Shown: in pieces, positions 32,000-44,500 of the stretch
How the letters are laid out: each line of letters starts with the position of its first letter
Numbering within the stretch: position 1 is the first letter of the stretch
Assembly: GCA_026413225.1 (NCBI GenBank)
Contig: CM048552.1
Span: 201,575,553-201,639,552 of the forward strand
From: Otis tarda
Lineage: Eukaryota; Chordata; Aves; Otidiformes; Otididae
Direction of reading: 5' to 3'
Length of the DNA: 64,000 nucleotides
Position numbers and translations under genes: made by a program
Notes under the pieces: model-generated
Databases searched by the model: none
Told to the model about the DNA's origin: nothing
Seen by the model: only the letters and a program-made list of their open reading frames with translations

Positions 32000-32013
32000 G
32001 TTGCCGTGGAAAC
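32000..32013. promoter_or_regulatory. CFAP300: RFX X-box upstream of CFAP300
   Basis: The sequence gttgccgtggaaac fits the RFX-family X-box (GTNRCC, spacer of 0-3, RGYAAC) with one mismatch, in the second half-site. It lies 21-34 bases upstream of the start codon inside the CpG island. X-boxes bound by RFX2/RFX3 drive many axonemal genes, which fits CFAP300. Confidence 0.65.
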
Positions 32014-32110
32014 GGCGCCGCGCAGGCGGTGCTCCGTCGGGGCGCTCCCGCCGCGGGGCTCGACCCCGCTCACAAGCGTTCCGCCGGCCGGCAGGGCCGC
32101 CACTGAGCCT

Positions 32111-34259
32111 TTCCCCGGGAGCGCCGGTGGGCACGGCTGTCCCTGTTCTGACAGGATTTCTGATTTTTACCTATAAAATCCCCCAAGTAAACATCAGTCC
32201 TCTCCCCTCTGCACCTCTCTGTGCACCGGGATAACTCAGGCTTGCCAAAGGAGAGCCTAGCAGTCCGCCACGCAAAGGCAGGGACTACCACTGCTGGTCT
32301 AATCCACGCCAAAACAAATTATGAAAAACGCAAAGTTATGAATTATGAAGCTCTAATGAATCAGGGCTGCTTCATGCTTCCCAGGGTATTGAGCCATTGA
32401 GAATAGCCAGGCCGTGCTTTCAAGCTCTTCCCAGTGGAAAATTTAAGGAAAGTACATCATTACTTAAGGAAGTTATTTTTAAAAGTCCAGTAAAGCAAGA
32501 GGCACCTTGCTAAATCTGCGGAATTTCCTGCCCTTTGCAGGGAAAGCAGTGAGAGTTTAAGGCTGCTGCCCATCTCACGCTATGTCCTTGAGCAATCTGC
32601 CCCCCTCCAAAACCAGATCTCACTCTGCTGCAAAAATCCCAAAATGTCATTTTCCCATTGATCTGCTGCTCAGGCTAAACAACACCCTCGTTTCTAAAAA
32701 GTTTAGCAGTGGTTTTGTTTGTTGATAAGGAAAAAAATAAAAATTAAGCTGAATCACATTTGATTTGATTAGAAACCAGAAGAGAAAGGTGCAGCGTGCC
32801 ACGACAGCGGGCAGCAAAGCTGAAACTGCCAACGTGCACTCCCGTGTCTCATCAGCCTCTAAAAACCTGTGGATTCAACTTGTAAGACATGTTAGTCAAA
32901 CAGGCTTGTACCAAAGGAATCCAGAAGAAACAGATATCATAAACCTGTTAAGAAAGCCTGCTTTAACCTAGTTTCAGTAGAATTCACTGCTTACTACATA
33001 TTCAGTAGAAGATGTTGAGAGTGCTTACACCAGTGGGCTGCAGTTCAGCAGATCAAGTTATTGTACAGAAGCTAAGTGACATTTAAGGAGCCATACTCCT
33101 GTATCTTCTCCATTCCATTTTCTCCAAATGTTTTCCCACAAGCTACCATTTTTTTTTTTCTGAAGGATTTTACTTGCACCTAAATGACGATAGAAAATAA
33201 AGCTACGCTATACTTCAAGATGCTTAAATGGCAGAAACAGTTCAAGAGGAGATACAGAAAAAGTGTGCCTTTCTGCTTATATTTAAATACAATCTAAAAA
33301 GGAGGCACCTGAGGCAAATTATTATGACCTTATTCTCAACATGTCTGTACCTAGTCCAGCACTACCCCATCTGTTAAATTCCTCTTGCCAGTGGTATTAC
33401 TAGCCAGAGATTAAGTAGCCAAAGTCAAAGAACTGGTTTGGGCAGGGAGTGATGCATAGCAACAACTAACAAACACTGCAATTCTCAGTTTCTAGTTGTG
33501 CGAACTCAAATACAGGATTATAAAAAAAGGAGGGGAACTTTAGGTCTTTTGGGGCAAAAATTCCTGCTAACTTTAGTGAGGATTTTCTGTGATTAAAGTG
33601 TTGAATCAACAAGCATTTCTAGTGAAATCGAGAGTGTTTAAACGCTTTGATGAATCAGGAGTAAGGAAATGAGTAAGGACTTCAGGACTGGCTCGGGAGG
33701 ATCAAGACAGGAAGCTCTAAACTATGGAATTAGTTTCTTTAATATTGTGCCATCTACCTATCATAGTTTTATAATTCAACATTTCCAGTTTTAAGCAGTT
33801 TACAATAATAAAAGCTAGACTGAGACTTGCAGTTTAAACACTGACCTCATTATCCTCTGATGTCATTCACAACAGCCTGAAGTAGAAAGTCAGGCACAGT
33901 ACTCTTAAACACAAACATTTAACATGCTTTTTAAAAAAAAATTAAGGATTTTGTGGTCTCACAATATTTGGAGGGTGGAAAAAATATTTTCCTGCTGCAG
34001 AATGAGGTATTGTGAGTATATATTGTTAAGCAATAGCAGTAACTCACTTTTGACTAGACTGATTTTCAGCATTGTTTGTTTTTCACATATTTACTTGTAT
34101 GTGATTTTGAAGAGTTTTACAGTCCTGAATAAACTGTGACCCTTAAGTGCAAAGGAAACAAACCATGCTTTCCATGGCAAACAAAAATCAAGTTACAGAG
34201 GACCAGCCCTGTTGCACCTTTGTGAAGTGCATCAGTCTTTAAGGCAAAGGTCAGCTGGT
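32111..34259. other. Intergenic, upstream of CFAP300
   Basis: This is AT-rich sequence between the CFAP300 promoter and a GC-richer patch. No gene, repeat family or RNA gene is recognised. A TATA-like ctataaaatc at 32171-32180 faces the + strand with no recognisable gene after it. Confidence 0.7.
32187..32193 (+). promoter_or_regulatory. Forkhead (FOXJ1-type) core site
   Basis: GTAAACA is the forkhead core. It lies about 210 bases upstream of the CFAP300 start codon. FOXJ1 acts with RFX factors at motile-cilium genes, but a seven-base motif occurs often by chance. Confidence 0.3.
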
Positions 34260-35560
34260 GACGGAGCAGCAGCCCATTCAAGTCGGGGAGGTAGCAAAGA
34301 ACCTGAACAGCAACTCCTCCCTGCCTCCTGCAGAAGTTTTCAGCATCGCTGAGGGATAGTTAACCCACATGAATTAGCCGAGTAGAGAAGGAAAGGGATA
34401 ATTATCAGTATACATCTGTGAAAAAAATTAGTCTTTCCAGTGTTAAAATACTGTAGGAAAAGTCTGATGGAGAGTGAATTAAAGTCCAGATCCTGCATCT
34501 TGTCTGTAATGAGGACTAGAACCCCCCAGAATAGAAAGCACTGTGCACTATGGTGAAGCTCGGCACCCACAAACAATTTACAGGGTATCAGTGTCCAGTT
34601 CTAGGCACTTGCACTGATAAAAGACTCCAGGTTCAAGTCTGCAAGAGAGACAGAAGCCAATTAGAAGCCACTTAAAAATATCTCTAAATTAGCAAATAGG
34701 AAAGACTGTGGTATATCTGATTTCCCCCTTTTCTCTACCCCTGCCCCGAGTTTTTCCCTTCAGCAACCCAAGGCTGCAGGGCAGGAGTCCTTGTCTGCTC
34801 TGGAGCCAGGCTCTGGATCCTCAAGCGAAGGCAGGCATCAACAGCTCTGCTTGCAGAGAACTGCCAGCGGTTTTCTTTTAAAACACAAGAGCACATGGTG
34901 GCCACCTTCATACCGTGCAACTAGAGCTCTCACCCAGGAAGAGGGAGATCTGGATTTTAGCCTCTTTCAGCATGAGGAAGCTCACAGCTTTTACATCTAA
35001 AGTGCCTCAACTACTAGGGCTGGTATCACATCCCCTGAGTTAATCTGCCACTGTCCTAGCAAGCTTACTTCTGGATCACAGTGTCAGGGCCCTGCAGAGA
35101 CTCAGCAACCACTTTGCCCCAGCCATGTGGCTGCCTGCACTCAAGGCCAGCACTGCTGTAACCTTGGGTCAAATGGCTGCAAGAAGAGCTGAGTGGGACA
35201 GAGCTGTGAGGTGCCTTATCCTCTTGGCTTGGGAGCTGTGTTTCAGCCCCAGCTGTTGTCCCTGCTCCTCGCTGGAGCTGTGTGGACAGCATGCCTGTGC
35301 CTGGCCGTGATCCCCACCGATCCTCAACCTGACCTCAGACTCAGCCTGTCTCATCACTACAGACTGGTCTGGTGATCTGGAGTCATGGTTGAATGTGGTT
35401 GCTGTCACCACACCTGCTTTGCTGTTCTGGTTGGGGCGCTGCAGGAAGGGCCGGGTTGGGGAGGGCACTGCCCTACCAGCTTTGCTGTCACCCTCGGCTT
35501 CCAGCTCACCCTGTCTTACAGAGCAGCCCCCACTTGCTGCTGCCTGACACACAGTGTGTG
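34260..35560. other. GC-richer intergenic patch
   Basis: The composition changes from AT-rich to mixed or GC-rich, most clearly at 34735-35560, with many CTG/CAG-type words. Open frames of up to about 140 codons occur on both strands but resemble no family I know and lack gene structure. CpG is not dense enough for a promoter island. It may be an old transposon body or a decayed gene; neither can be shown. Confidence 0.5.
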
Positions 35561-38500
35561 ATAGAAAGATGGTTGTATTTATGCTAGATTTGTCCATGTT
35601 ACTTGTTTTAGTTTCATCAACTCAGTATATCTGAGTGACTCTTCCATTAATAACCTCTGCTTCCAAAGAACGTGTGATATATTGCTTTATATGTGCGCTA
35701 CAGCCTATTATGAGGCTTAATTCAAAAAGCAATGCCAAAACAGATAATTGACAATTTGCATAATAAAAATATGTAGAGATAAGTAGTAAAGAAAATATAT
35801 GAGCCTAAATACCAAAAGTGAGTTTAGGCAGCAAAGCAACAAGCATTGCAATGCCTACATTTTCTTTGGTCCTCAAAAAAGAAACATGAGATGCTGGAGA
35901 TGCATGGTAAGAATTAGAGTGAGGCCCAGGAAACTCAACACAGTGTGTGTGACACCATCCAGACCTATCTAAGAGGGAAACAAATTCATGCACTTATGTC
36001 TCATTTCTCTTACACAATTTATGTTCTCCCCTGGAGATTCACTGCCATAAAGCTCTCCTTTGAAGGCTGGTGTCTAAACACCCTTTCTCTAAACAAGGTA
36101 TGGGTTGCTGTTTCTTTTAAACCCAGCAGAAGAGAAAAGGGTTACTGAGCTGCTATTCCTCTTTTCAAGCAATACATGAGTTGTTCATATACACAAGTAG
36201 CAGCTGAGACACCCAGTTTCAAATTCACCCTGTGCTTTGAGAGTTCAGTGCTATACTCCCTTTCTTCTGGGACCACAGGCCAAACCCACAGAGCTTGCAT
36301 ACAGTTTTCATACACAGTTTACCTACAAAAGCTTACAAGGCATCTGGGTAATTGTATCTCGGAAACTGTTTCCCTATATAGAAAATAACATTTTACTATA
36401 GTAGTTGGGGAACATAAACCTGAATCGTCTCTATAACTTCTTGGTTAGGGCCTTTAGGAGGGAGGGGCAACTCTAGGGCCTGTTCAAGTGCCAGTGATTG
36501 TTTATTACTTTTATCCAGTCACTGCCTGGCTAATATAAAATATTGAAGTAATTCTGGATTTAGGCATGCAAATTCTTCAGCAATCCTATTTTAAATGCTT
36601 TTTACTGATTATGAATAATTGGAGTTTTTTCCTTATTATTTGTAGACAATTGTGTAACCATACTGCAAGGTGTTCTGTTGGTTACCCAGCAGTTTTTACA
36701 TATATAAATTAAGAATTCTACGTGCATGAGTACAGCAGTATCAGGCTACAGCATGTGCTGTTTTTCTCTGGACAGTGATCAGGGTATTTGTAGGAGTGAC
36801 CGAATTTCCAGATGCTTGAACTTGGTATCTGCTACCATTTAAGATCACCCGAGGGACTGGAACATCTTCATGGCCCTGTCAGATATGACACAAGACCTAG
36901 AGGAGACCTATGCTCCTCCAGACTGGTGGCTGGAGGTCAGGTAGGGATTTCAAATGGCACTGGACCTAGAGGTGACAGCTGAGACCTGGGAATGTGTTTC
37001 AGCTTCATAGGCTTAGTTTTAGGTGGGTACTTGTAGGTGTTTACAGGTCAACTAAGCTTCCATTATCATCAGGGAAGATCAAGATCTCAATTTAATTGCA
37101 TAGAGAGGCACTTCAGATGCCCAAGGTACCTTTCAGATGGCCCCAGATACCCCTTTTCTGATTTTCTGGAATGGCAGCTAGAGGCTGGGTCTACTGTAAG
37201 TAGTGATGTGTCTGCCAGCTCCATAAAGGCGATACTCTGCTTTGTCTCTAATGGAACTGGGTGGCCAAGTGCAGGCATCTGAGTCCAGTCCCTAGTCAGT
37301 ACCGTCCTTAGAGTCAACTGGTTTATTCAGCTGATGAGATGTCTACTATAAGGTGAGCTCAAAAATATCTGAAACTTCATACGCAAACTCTATTGAATGT
37401 GTGATAGCATGGATACCTACTGTACATCTTACATGGGTACATCTACCCACCAGGCACCTAAAGTTAGGATTCAGGGATGAATTCTAGCTGTGGAGGTGCT
37501 GGCTGAGTTGCTGAAAAAGCACACCTGTCACTTCTGCTGTAAATTTACTTAATCTCCCTCTTAGCTCTGTACACCTTACTCTGCACCTATACTCTTGATA
37601 AAGTATCTAAACCATTATTTTCCCCACCAGTATTTTGCACATCCCAGTTTAGCCCCACTCCCCCATATCTATAAGCAAATTACAAGTGTCTCCAGGATCC
37701 CAGTTCCTCACTCCCTCCCACTTTGGCCCATTGTGCCCAACCTTGGGTTACTTTGTCCCTTCTCTCACAGACCCTCAGGGATCTTTGCATCCTGTGCTGC
37801 TCTCTGGGCCATAGCATTCATGTGTCACTCACACTTCCTAGTGAGGAAAAAGGAAAGCTTCATTCCAGAAGGAAATGGAGTGTGGTTTTCCAGCAGGATA
37901 TATTTACAAAAAAAAATTGTTAGGGTGACTTTGGAGAAACGTATATGTGTTAAAATTAGCAAGCAACAAGCAGGGGCTTGCCTACAGTGTTGATTTTACA
38001 CTGAGAGGGATACATCAGTGATGAATCTCAATGTAGCCTGGCATGAATGGTTTGAAATTAGGATATTTAGGACCCACAAAGACCTTGATTTCTCTCCTAT
38101 AGTGCATGTGAGTTGAGTGTTTACAAGCATGTCCCATGTATGCAAGCTACCCATCAATATCCTTTGCTTTGAAAAATGTACCTAGTGAAAAATCAGGGTG
38201 ATGCTAACTGCTGTAAAAGTCAAAGACTATGAAGGGTTAAGCCTAACTGCCTTTTTTTTTTTCTCATCAAGAGGGTGGGGTTAAGGCAAGGGGGGAAGCT
38301 ATAAACTTGTAAGATGTGGAATGTAGCACTGTTGCCTAACAAGATCTCTGTCTTTGACGTTAAATTCAGTCTTTTTTCAGGGCTGGCAGGCAAAGCAAGT
38401 TCTGTTGCTCTCTTAAAAGCTGAGTAAGAGGTCATGTGACTTTTAATTGCATAAAAATAGCTTTTATTGTAAAATTCTGTTTCCTTTGTCTGCTGTTTAT

Positions 38501-41500
38501 ACTGTTTAAACAAAGTTTATTAAGTGTTATAAAATAAGGTACCCAAATGTAATCTTCCATTCAGTCTGACAAGCCTCCTTCATTGCATAACCATGAATCC
38601 TAACCTAGGCCATCTGAGAGGCTGGCAATCTAAACCCTGAACCAGTCTGGTAGGGTGGAGAAATTGCTCAGTTTTCCAGCTTGTTTACTAAAATGATGAG
38701 ATCTTTGCTGAACTGCAATGTTTGTTCTTTGACCTTTACAAAATACCTTATGTTTGCGGGTTTATTTTAGTATAAATTCCTATGCAGATTTTTTTCTTGG
38801 TATTGTTTTCAGTCATGTGAGGAAATCTATTCTATTCTATTTTTCCTAGAATGGGGAGGAAAAGATGGGCTCCACTGTGAATTTCTTCTTTTGAACTTTG
38901 GAGAACAGAAGTTTGTTCCCAATGTGACCACAAAGCTTCTACTGCAATTTAAGCAAGTAATTTAGCACTGGACCCACAAAGGACATAGAAGGTAGCGTTG
39001 TTGGGCTGAGATGCCCATCAAGATCCAGATTCTTAGTTACATGTCTGGGCTACCACTTCAAAATATGAATAATTATAGAGATACTCCCAAAAGCCCCACT
39101 CTAAGCACAAAGGTGCTTAAACCAGCCAGTATGAAACAGTATCTGACAAAAGGAGAAGTGACTTGTGAGAACTGAGGTGCAACCTTGGATTGAAGTCTCC
39201 CTGATTTCAGTTGAATACTCTGGCCACTAATTCTACAGTTATTTTAATGTTCTTCAGCCCAACAAGTATTACAGTTCTACACAAAGAGAGATAGTTTCAG
39301 TAGCAAGACTGATAGAGATCTGTCCTGTAGTGCCCTCTGATCTGGAAGTTATAGAAGGTGATACACAAATACATATTTCCCCTATGGGTAAAATCTAGCT
39401 TTACCCACGCAGCTGAAAGGATAAGGGTAACCCAGCTACTGGCTCTTTTGTTTTGTGCAGGATTCTGTCTACCGGGACAGCTCTGGAAGTGTTTACTGAA
39501 TTGGGCTTTGGAAGTCACATAGAAGAGGAAAGTCTGTGCTTTGAATCCTGATGCTATTTAGGTGTAGGACAGATGTTCCTAAGAGAACAGTTGAGATTAA
39601 GGCTTGTCCACAAAAATAAAGAAAATACCAAGAAAATAGGTTTTTTTTTTCGGGGAATTTTTTTCTTTTCTTTGCAATTTTCCATCTGACTGTTTTGCTG
39701 TTTTCCTCCACAATTATGACTTCCACAGCAGCCAATAGTATATCGGCCAAGACATTTATTTCTAGTGGTACTGCCAGTACCTCCTGTTACGGAAAAGGCA
39801 GAGTAAGAGAGATGTCTCATGCAATTTGACCTGCTCAAAGTGAAATTAGGATTCTGCCAGAGAGCTGGTGGTAATGAGTTCCTCACTAAACATCAGGTGC
39901 TATGACTGTCCTTGTTCACCTCTGCAAATTCAACTCTAGGACAGACAAACATGTCTAGGGACCTAAGGATAATAAATATCTGGAAGCACATTGGCACCCA
40001 TGTAAACGTCTGAAGGAAAAGGTTCTTGTTATTCTACTCAACCTAAAAGACAGGCTGTAGCAATCAGAACTAATTGAAGAGTGAGAGTAGCCTTTCAAGG
40101 ATATCTATTTTGGGTGCATTAAGGCAGCACAGCCTGAAGTCAACAAGTACAGGGTCAATTTAGGAAACACCAGTTGTCAAAACGAAATTGTCACCCACTT
40201 TGAACAAAAACTTGACATTTCTACGTTTCCTACAGAAGAAACAGGAAATCGGTTTGGAAATATGTAACCATTTTGGTTTGAGTTCCAGGAATTCTGTGCT
40301 TAATTCTCACCTATTGGCAAATCTAGGGCTTTTTGTCCGTGTTGGAGAAGTCTACAGGGCCTGTAGTAGTCAGGAAAACCCCATGGAGTCTCCCAGGGCA
40401 GACCTGAAAATCTAAAACTTGGGTTCCGTAGCTTATGATGGAGGTCACCAAGTGTCTAGGCATCTTGCTCAGTGCCAGAGTGAAGAGTTAGAAATTTGAG
40501 GCTCTGGAATATGGAGTCTAGAAATTCAGATCTGTCTGCACAACAGATCTGTCTTGAATTCACAGGCCAGGGAAGACCAAGCTCCTGATTATCCTACCAA
40601 GCAGTATTTTTTTAGTGACAGGAAACTAGGAGGGGTTTTATTCAGAATTCTGCATGAGTTTTGGTGAAGTTGGTTTTGGTTCATACAAATTGAGATTATC
40701 TGATGAAAGCCTGCTTATCCAAAACCTCAAGTTACACAACAGAATAAAATAACATATCAGAGTGTGTGATTGCTACGTTATCTTTGCAAACTCCTCCTCC
40801 TGGATCAGCTGGTGTTTTTCTTCTCTATTCTAAGCTGCTGTGTGATTTGCTGTGCTGTGTTAAATATGGATCTCCTGACAGCAGTGTGCCTCAGAATCTG
40901 TGTTGAAGGAAGCAATTCCTTTCCCCAGATGCGGGTCCAAGACTGCAAGGAGAATGTGGAGCTCTTGTTTATGGGTATGGAATGTGTGGCCTAAATCTTG
41001 TGCATGTCCTCTGGCAGGAAACCAAATCAGAGAGCTCACCACGTGGTCTACAGATGCCGATAGGTAAGAAGATATGTATGCTAGTTTGCTTCTGTAATTT
41101 ATGTGGTGAAAATAAATTTGCACCTGCAAAAACAATTGAACAAAAGGGCTGCTGCAGATCCCCAGTAGGTATAGCAGGTTAGTATACTTTGCAAGTGCAA
41201 AAAAATTCTGCTAGAATCTGTCTTTATATTGTCTTCCCCATCAGGTGTTTCCATCTCCTTTCAGTCCTCAGGTCTTACAAATCATGCTGTATAGTTAGAA
41301 TGTCAGCATCAACCCCATCTTCCTTTTGCCACCGTTCTGAAAGAATCATTATAAAGGAGAGGAGCTTCCTCTTAGCCTTCCAAATGAGTGCATCCGGCTC
41401 AGTTACTACAGCAACACTGCCCTGATGAGGAAATGGCAAACTCCTTCTAAGATACAGGCCAGGTAGGAATCTCACTTGTTTGTTATTCTGCACAGTATCA

Positions 41501-44500
41501 TTTGAATAAAGTGTTAGGCAAATGCTTTCTTAAAGTTTCCGAGAATATCTGCCTTTTACAAGAGGCCAAATTGAGCCACAAACTATGAAAATTGATGGAA
41601 ACCAATGGGTTCCATCCCCTGCAAAAGAGACTGGATTGTCCTTCCTGTTCATGAAGAATGGATAATCTGCATTTATTCCTTAGCACTGAGTCTGAAAGAG
41701 ACATTTTACTTTTGATTTTAATACTTTCTGTAATTCAATGTCTAAATTAAAATTCTCCTTGCTGGAGCTTGAGCTGAGAAGTGATTGCTGAAGGTTTCAA
41801 CTTACAAACTTCAAAATCAGAAGTCCTGACAGAAGGATGTGAGGTCTTTTTTTCTGAAGGATGCACGATTTACAGTGCCCGGTCTGGCTCCCAGAGGGAA
41901 CAATGGGATCATTGCCATTTTCTTTAAAGTTGCAGTAGTCTTCCTAATCATGTTGTAGTTCAGCTGAGGAATATTTAGACTAGAGTGGTAAATGTTTGGG
42001 TATTAAGACCCTCTTAGGAAAAAAAAAAAAAAGGATTAGGAAAGCAACATTTAGAGAAATTATTTGTCTAACAATAGACCAGGAGATCCTTGCCAAAATA
42101 TAGGCTAGTTGTGCCAGACATGTGCGTACAATAAAAGAGTTCTAATCTGAAGGAGAGGTGTTAAGGGTTTGCAAGCCTGTACCCAAGACACAACAAGTGG
42201 GGGAAGGATAAGGTGCTCTTAATGAACCCGTAACTTCCTTCAGAGCTTAAAAAATCACCTTTGAATGAATCCACAATGGTACACAATCTAATGGCTTTAT
42301 AATTCTATCTAGAGATTTCCATAAATTTCAGAAAACATTGTTTAATGCTCTAGGGAGCTTGTAAGCATTTCCTTATTCCATAAGCACAAAAACATACAAA
42401 GATTTTTTACAAAAGACTGTTCTAACAGAAGTTATTATGCCTGACAAGCCTGGAATTGGCTGTAAGGTGTTTTGGTTTTTTTTTTTTTTAATTGAAAGGT
42501 AAATTTAAGTTAATTAATAAACAAGCTTTGCTACTGTGTGTTTTTGTTTGGTTTTGGTTGTGATGGGGTTTTTTTGAGGGGTTTTTTTTTCATTTTTTTT
42601 TCCTTGCTAGCCATTTCTCTTCTCCATTTCAGGTCTCTGAAAATGTTTCAGATGCTATTCCCACTACAGTTACTGAATTTTACCTTTTAATTCAACAGCA
42701 GAAGGACTGTTGTTATTCATATTATTCCTATATGAATATCTTGAGATGCAAACATATCAATCTTGGTGGATAAATAGGTTTTCAATCTTAATACATAAAT
42801 TTAAAGAACATACTTTTAAATGTTAGATTTAGAACACACATTGAGAGCTAACAAGGGAACGGTGGAGTATTCAAGGAATAAACAAGGAGTCTCAGGAAGC
42901 AATTTTTTGCACCTGTAGATTTATATCCTCCTATTTGTCATAAATTAGATCAATAATGCCAAATATCCTGTGAACTGTAATTCTGGGAAATCATCTGACT
43001 CTAAGATAAATTTGATTAAGTTGGAAGCATTGAAAGTCATGTTAGATACATAAGGTGGCCCTTGCATAGAAGTATTCAGATGTTAACAGAAAAACTTCAA
43101 ATGCATTGGCATCTAGTTCCATAAGGAAATTGAAAACATCGTCAGAGTTAACTTATCCCCATTCATTATGCAGTTAGAAAGAAACTTAAAAGGTTGGCAA
43201 GCTCTACCTCTTCCTCTCTGGGGAAAAATAAACATAAAATTAAAGTGAATGCTCTTCTTAGGATCCTGTTTATTTTGAATGTCTTACTTATTCCAGACTT
43301 TTATTTTACCAAAATCAACATGTTGACCATGTCCTAGTGAAGCATTGATAGTGAACCTGAACACTCCTTGCAGCATTGTCAGAACAGACATTTCTCAAAC
43401 TCTCATCCTGTCATCCCACAAAAGCCCTCAGCCAGACAATACAACAGCTTGATTTGTGGGAAAGGTGGCGTTAAGAGCCCTAAATTGGCATTAAATGGAA
43501 TCAGAATTGATTGCTCCTTTTCATCTCGTTGAACACACAGACTGTTGGGCTGTGTTTATGCTGCTGAGTTGATTCAAGCCTTGCGGCTGAGTAGCACTGA
43601 CTGGCTTGTGTCCACCCTCCGCAGGGTCAAATCCCTCTACAAGTGACTTCTCTTGGTCACCACTGCAGTGGTCCCAAACAGGGTCAAGGAGAGCACCAAG
43701 AATTACACAGTGTGACAATAAATGTGAATGCCTGAGCTCATTAGCTGGTCCTCTTTGGTTTACCAGTATAGATATGTGCTAAAAAAAAATATCCAGTTGC
43801 TGTCAAAATGTAAAAACAAGCGACTGGAGCAACAGTGACAATGAATCCATTAGATGTCTGAGTCTGTAGGGGTACGTGTCACGGCCTAGGAAGAGGGCTC
43901 CTCCCTAGGGTTCTCAGTAATATTCATGTGTGCAGAAGCAAAGCAGAGACCTGCTTCTTAAGATCATGGTCACAGCAGTGATGGATCACAAAAAAACTCA
44001 TCTGCAGCTGCGCTTACTAGGATCACATGTACTGTGGCATAGGCTAGGCAGCTACGCCTGCCTGCACCCGAGGGCTGGTTACCTCTCCTGCATGTATACA
44101 CACATACACACACAGAGGAGACAAAATTCATATACATATACGTAGATATACAGATAGATAGATGAAATGGCACCAGCACTGCTCTCCACTTTGTAAAAAA
44201 CCAGCTTGTGCTACAGCACTCAGTATAATTTCAAATTGCTCCTAAGAAATCTTCCCGACAATGGAGCCATTGATTTGAGTATGGTCCTTTTAAGATGTTG
44301 CCCTGGGCTGCTGTTGGGAAGCTGCTTTGCAGGCTGCCAGATCCGTCTTTTTGTTGTGTAATGCCAGGGGTGGCTTAGGACATGAGGCCATCGCGAGGCC
44401 TGCTGAAATACTGGTTAGTCTGGGAGAAGCCAAATCCAACATGAGTCACACTCATACTGTAGTTTCATGCGGTGCGGAGGTGGGACACTGGCACACTCCA

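Larger units (their letters stand above)
31730..32110. promoter_or_regulatory. CFAP300: CpG island at the CFAP300 promoter
   Basis: This is a compact GC- and CpG-rich block covering CFAP300 exon 1 and the sequence just upstream. There is no TATA box on the minus strand at a suitable distance. On the + strand, open frames cross the island in the divergent direction, but none has recognisable homology, so a divergent gene is not supported. Confidence 0.8.

Noticed and set aside
31748-32234. Overlapping frames around the CFAP300 promoter as a divergent gene
   Set aside because: Only CFAP300 exon 1 has homology; the other frames are by-products of the CpG island and the A-rich tract.
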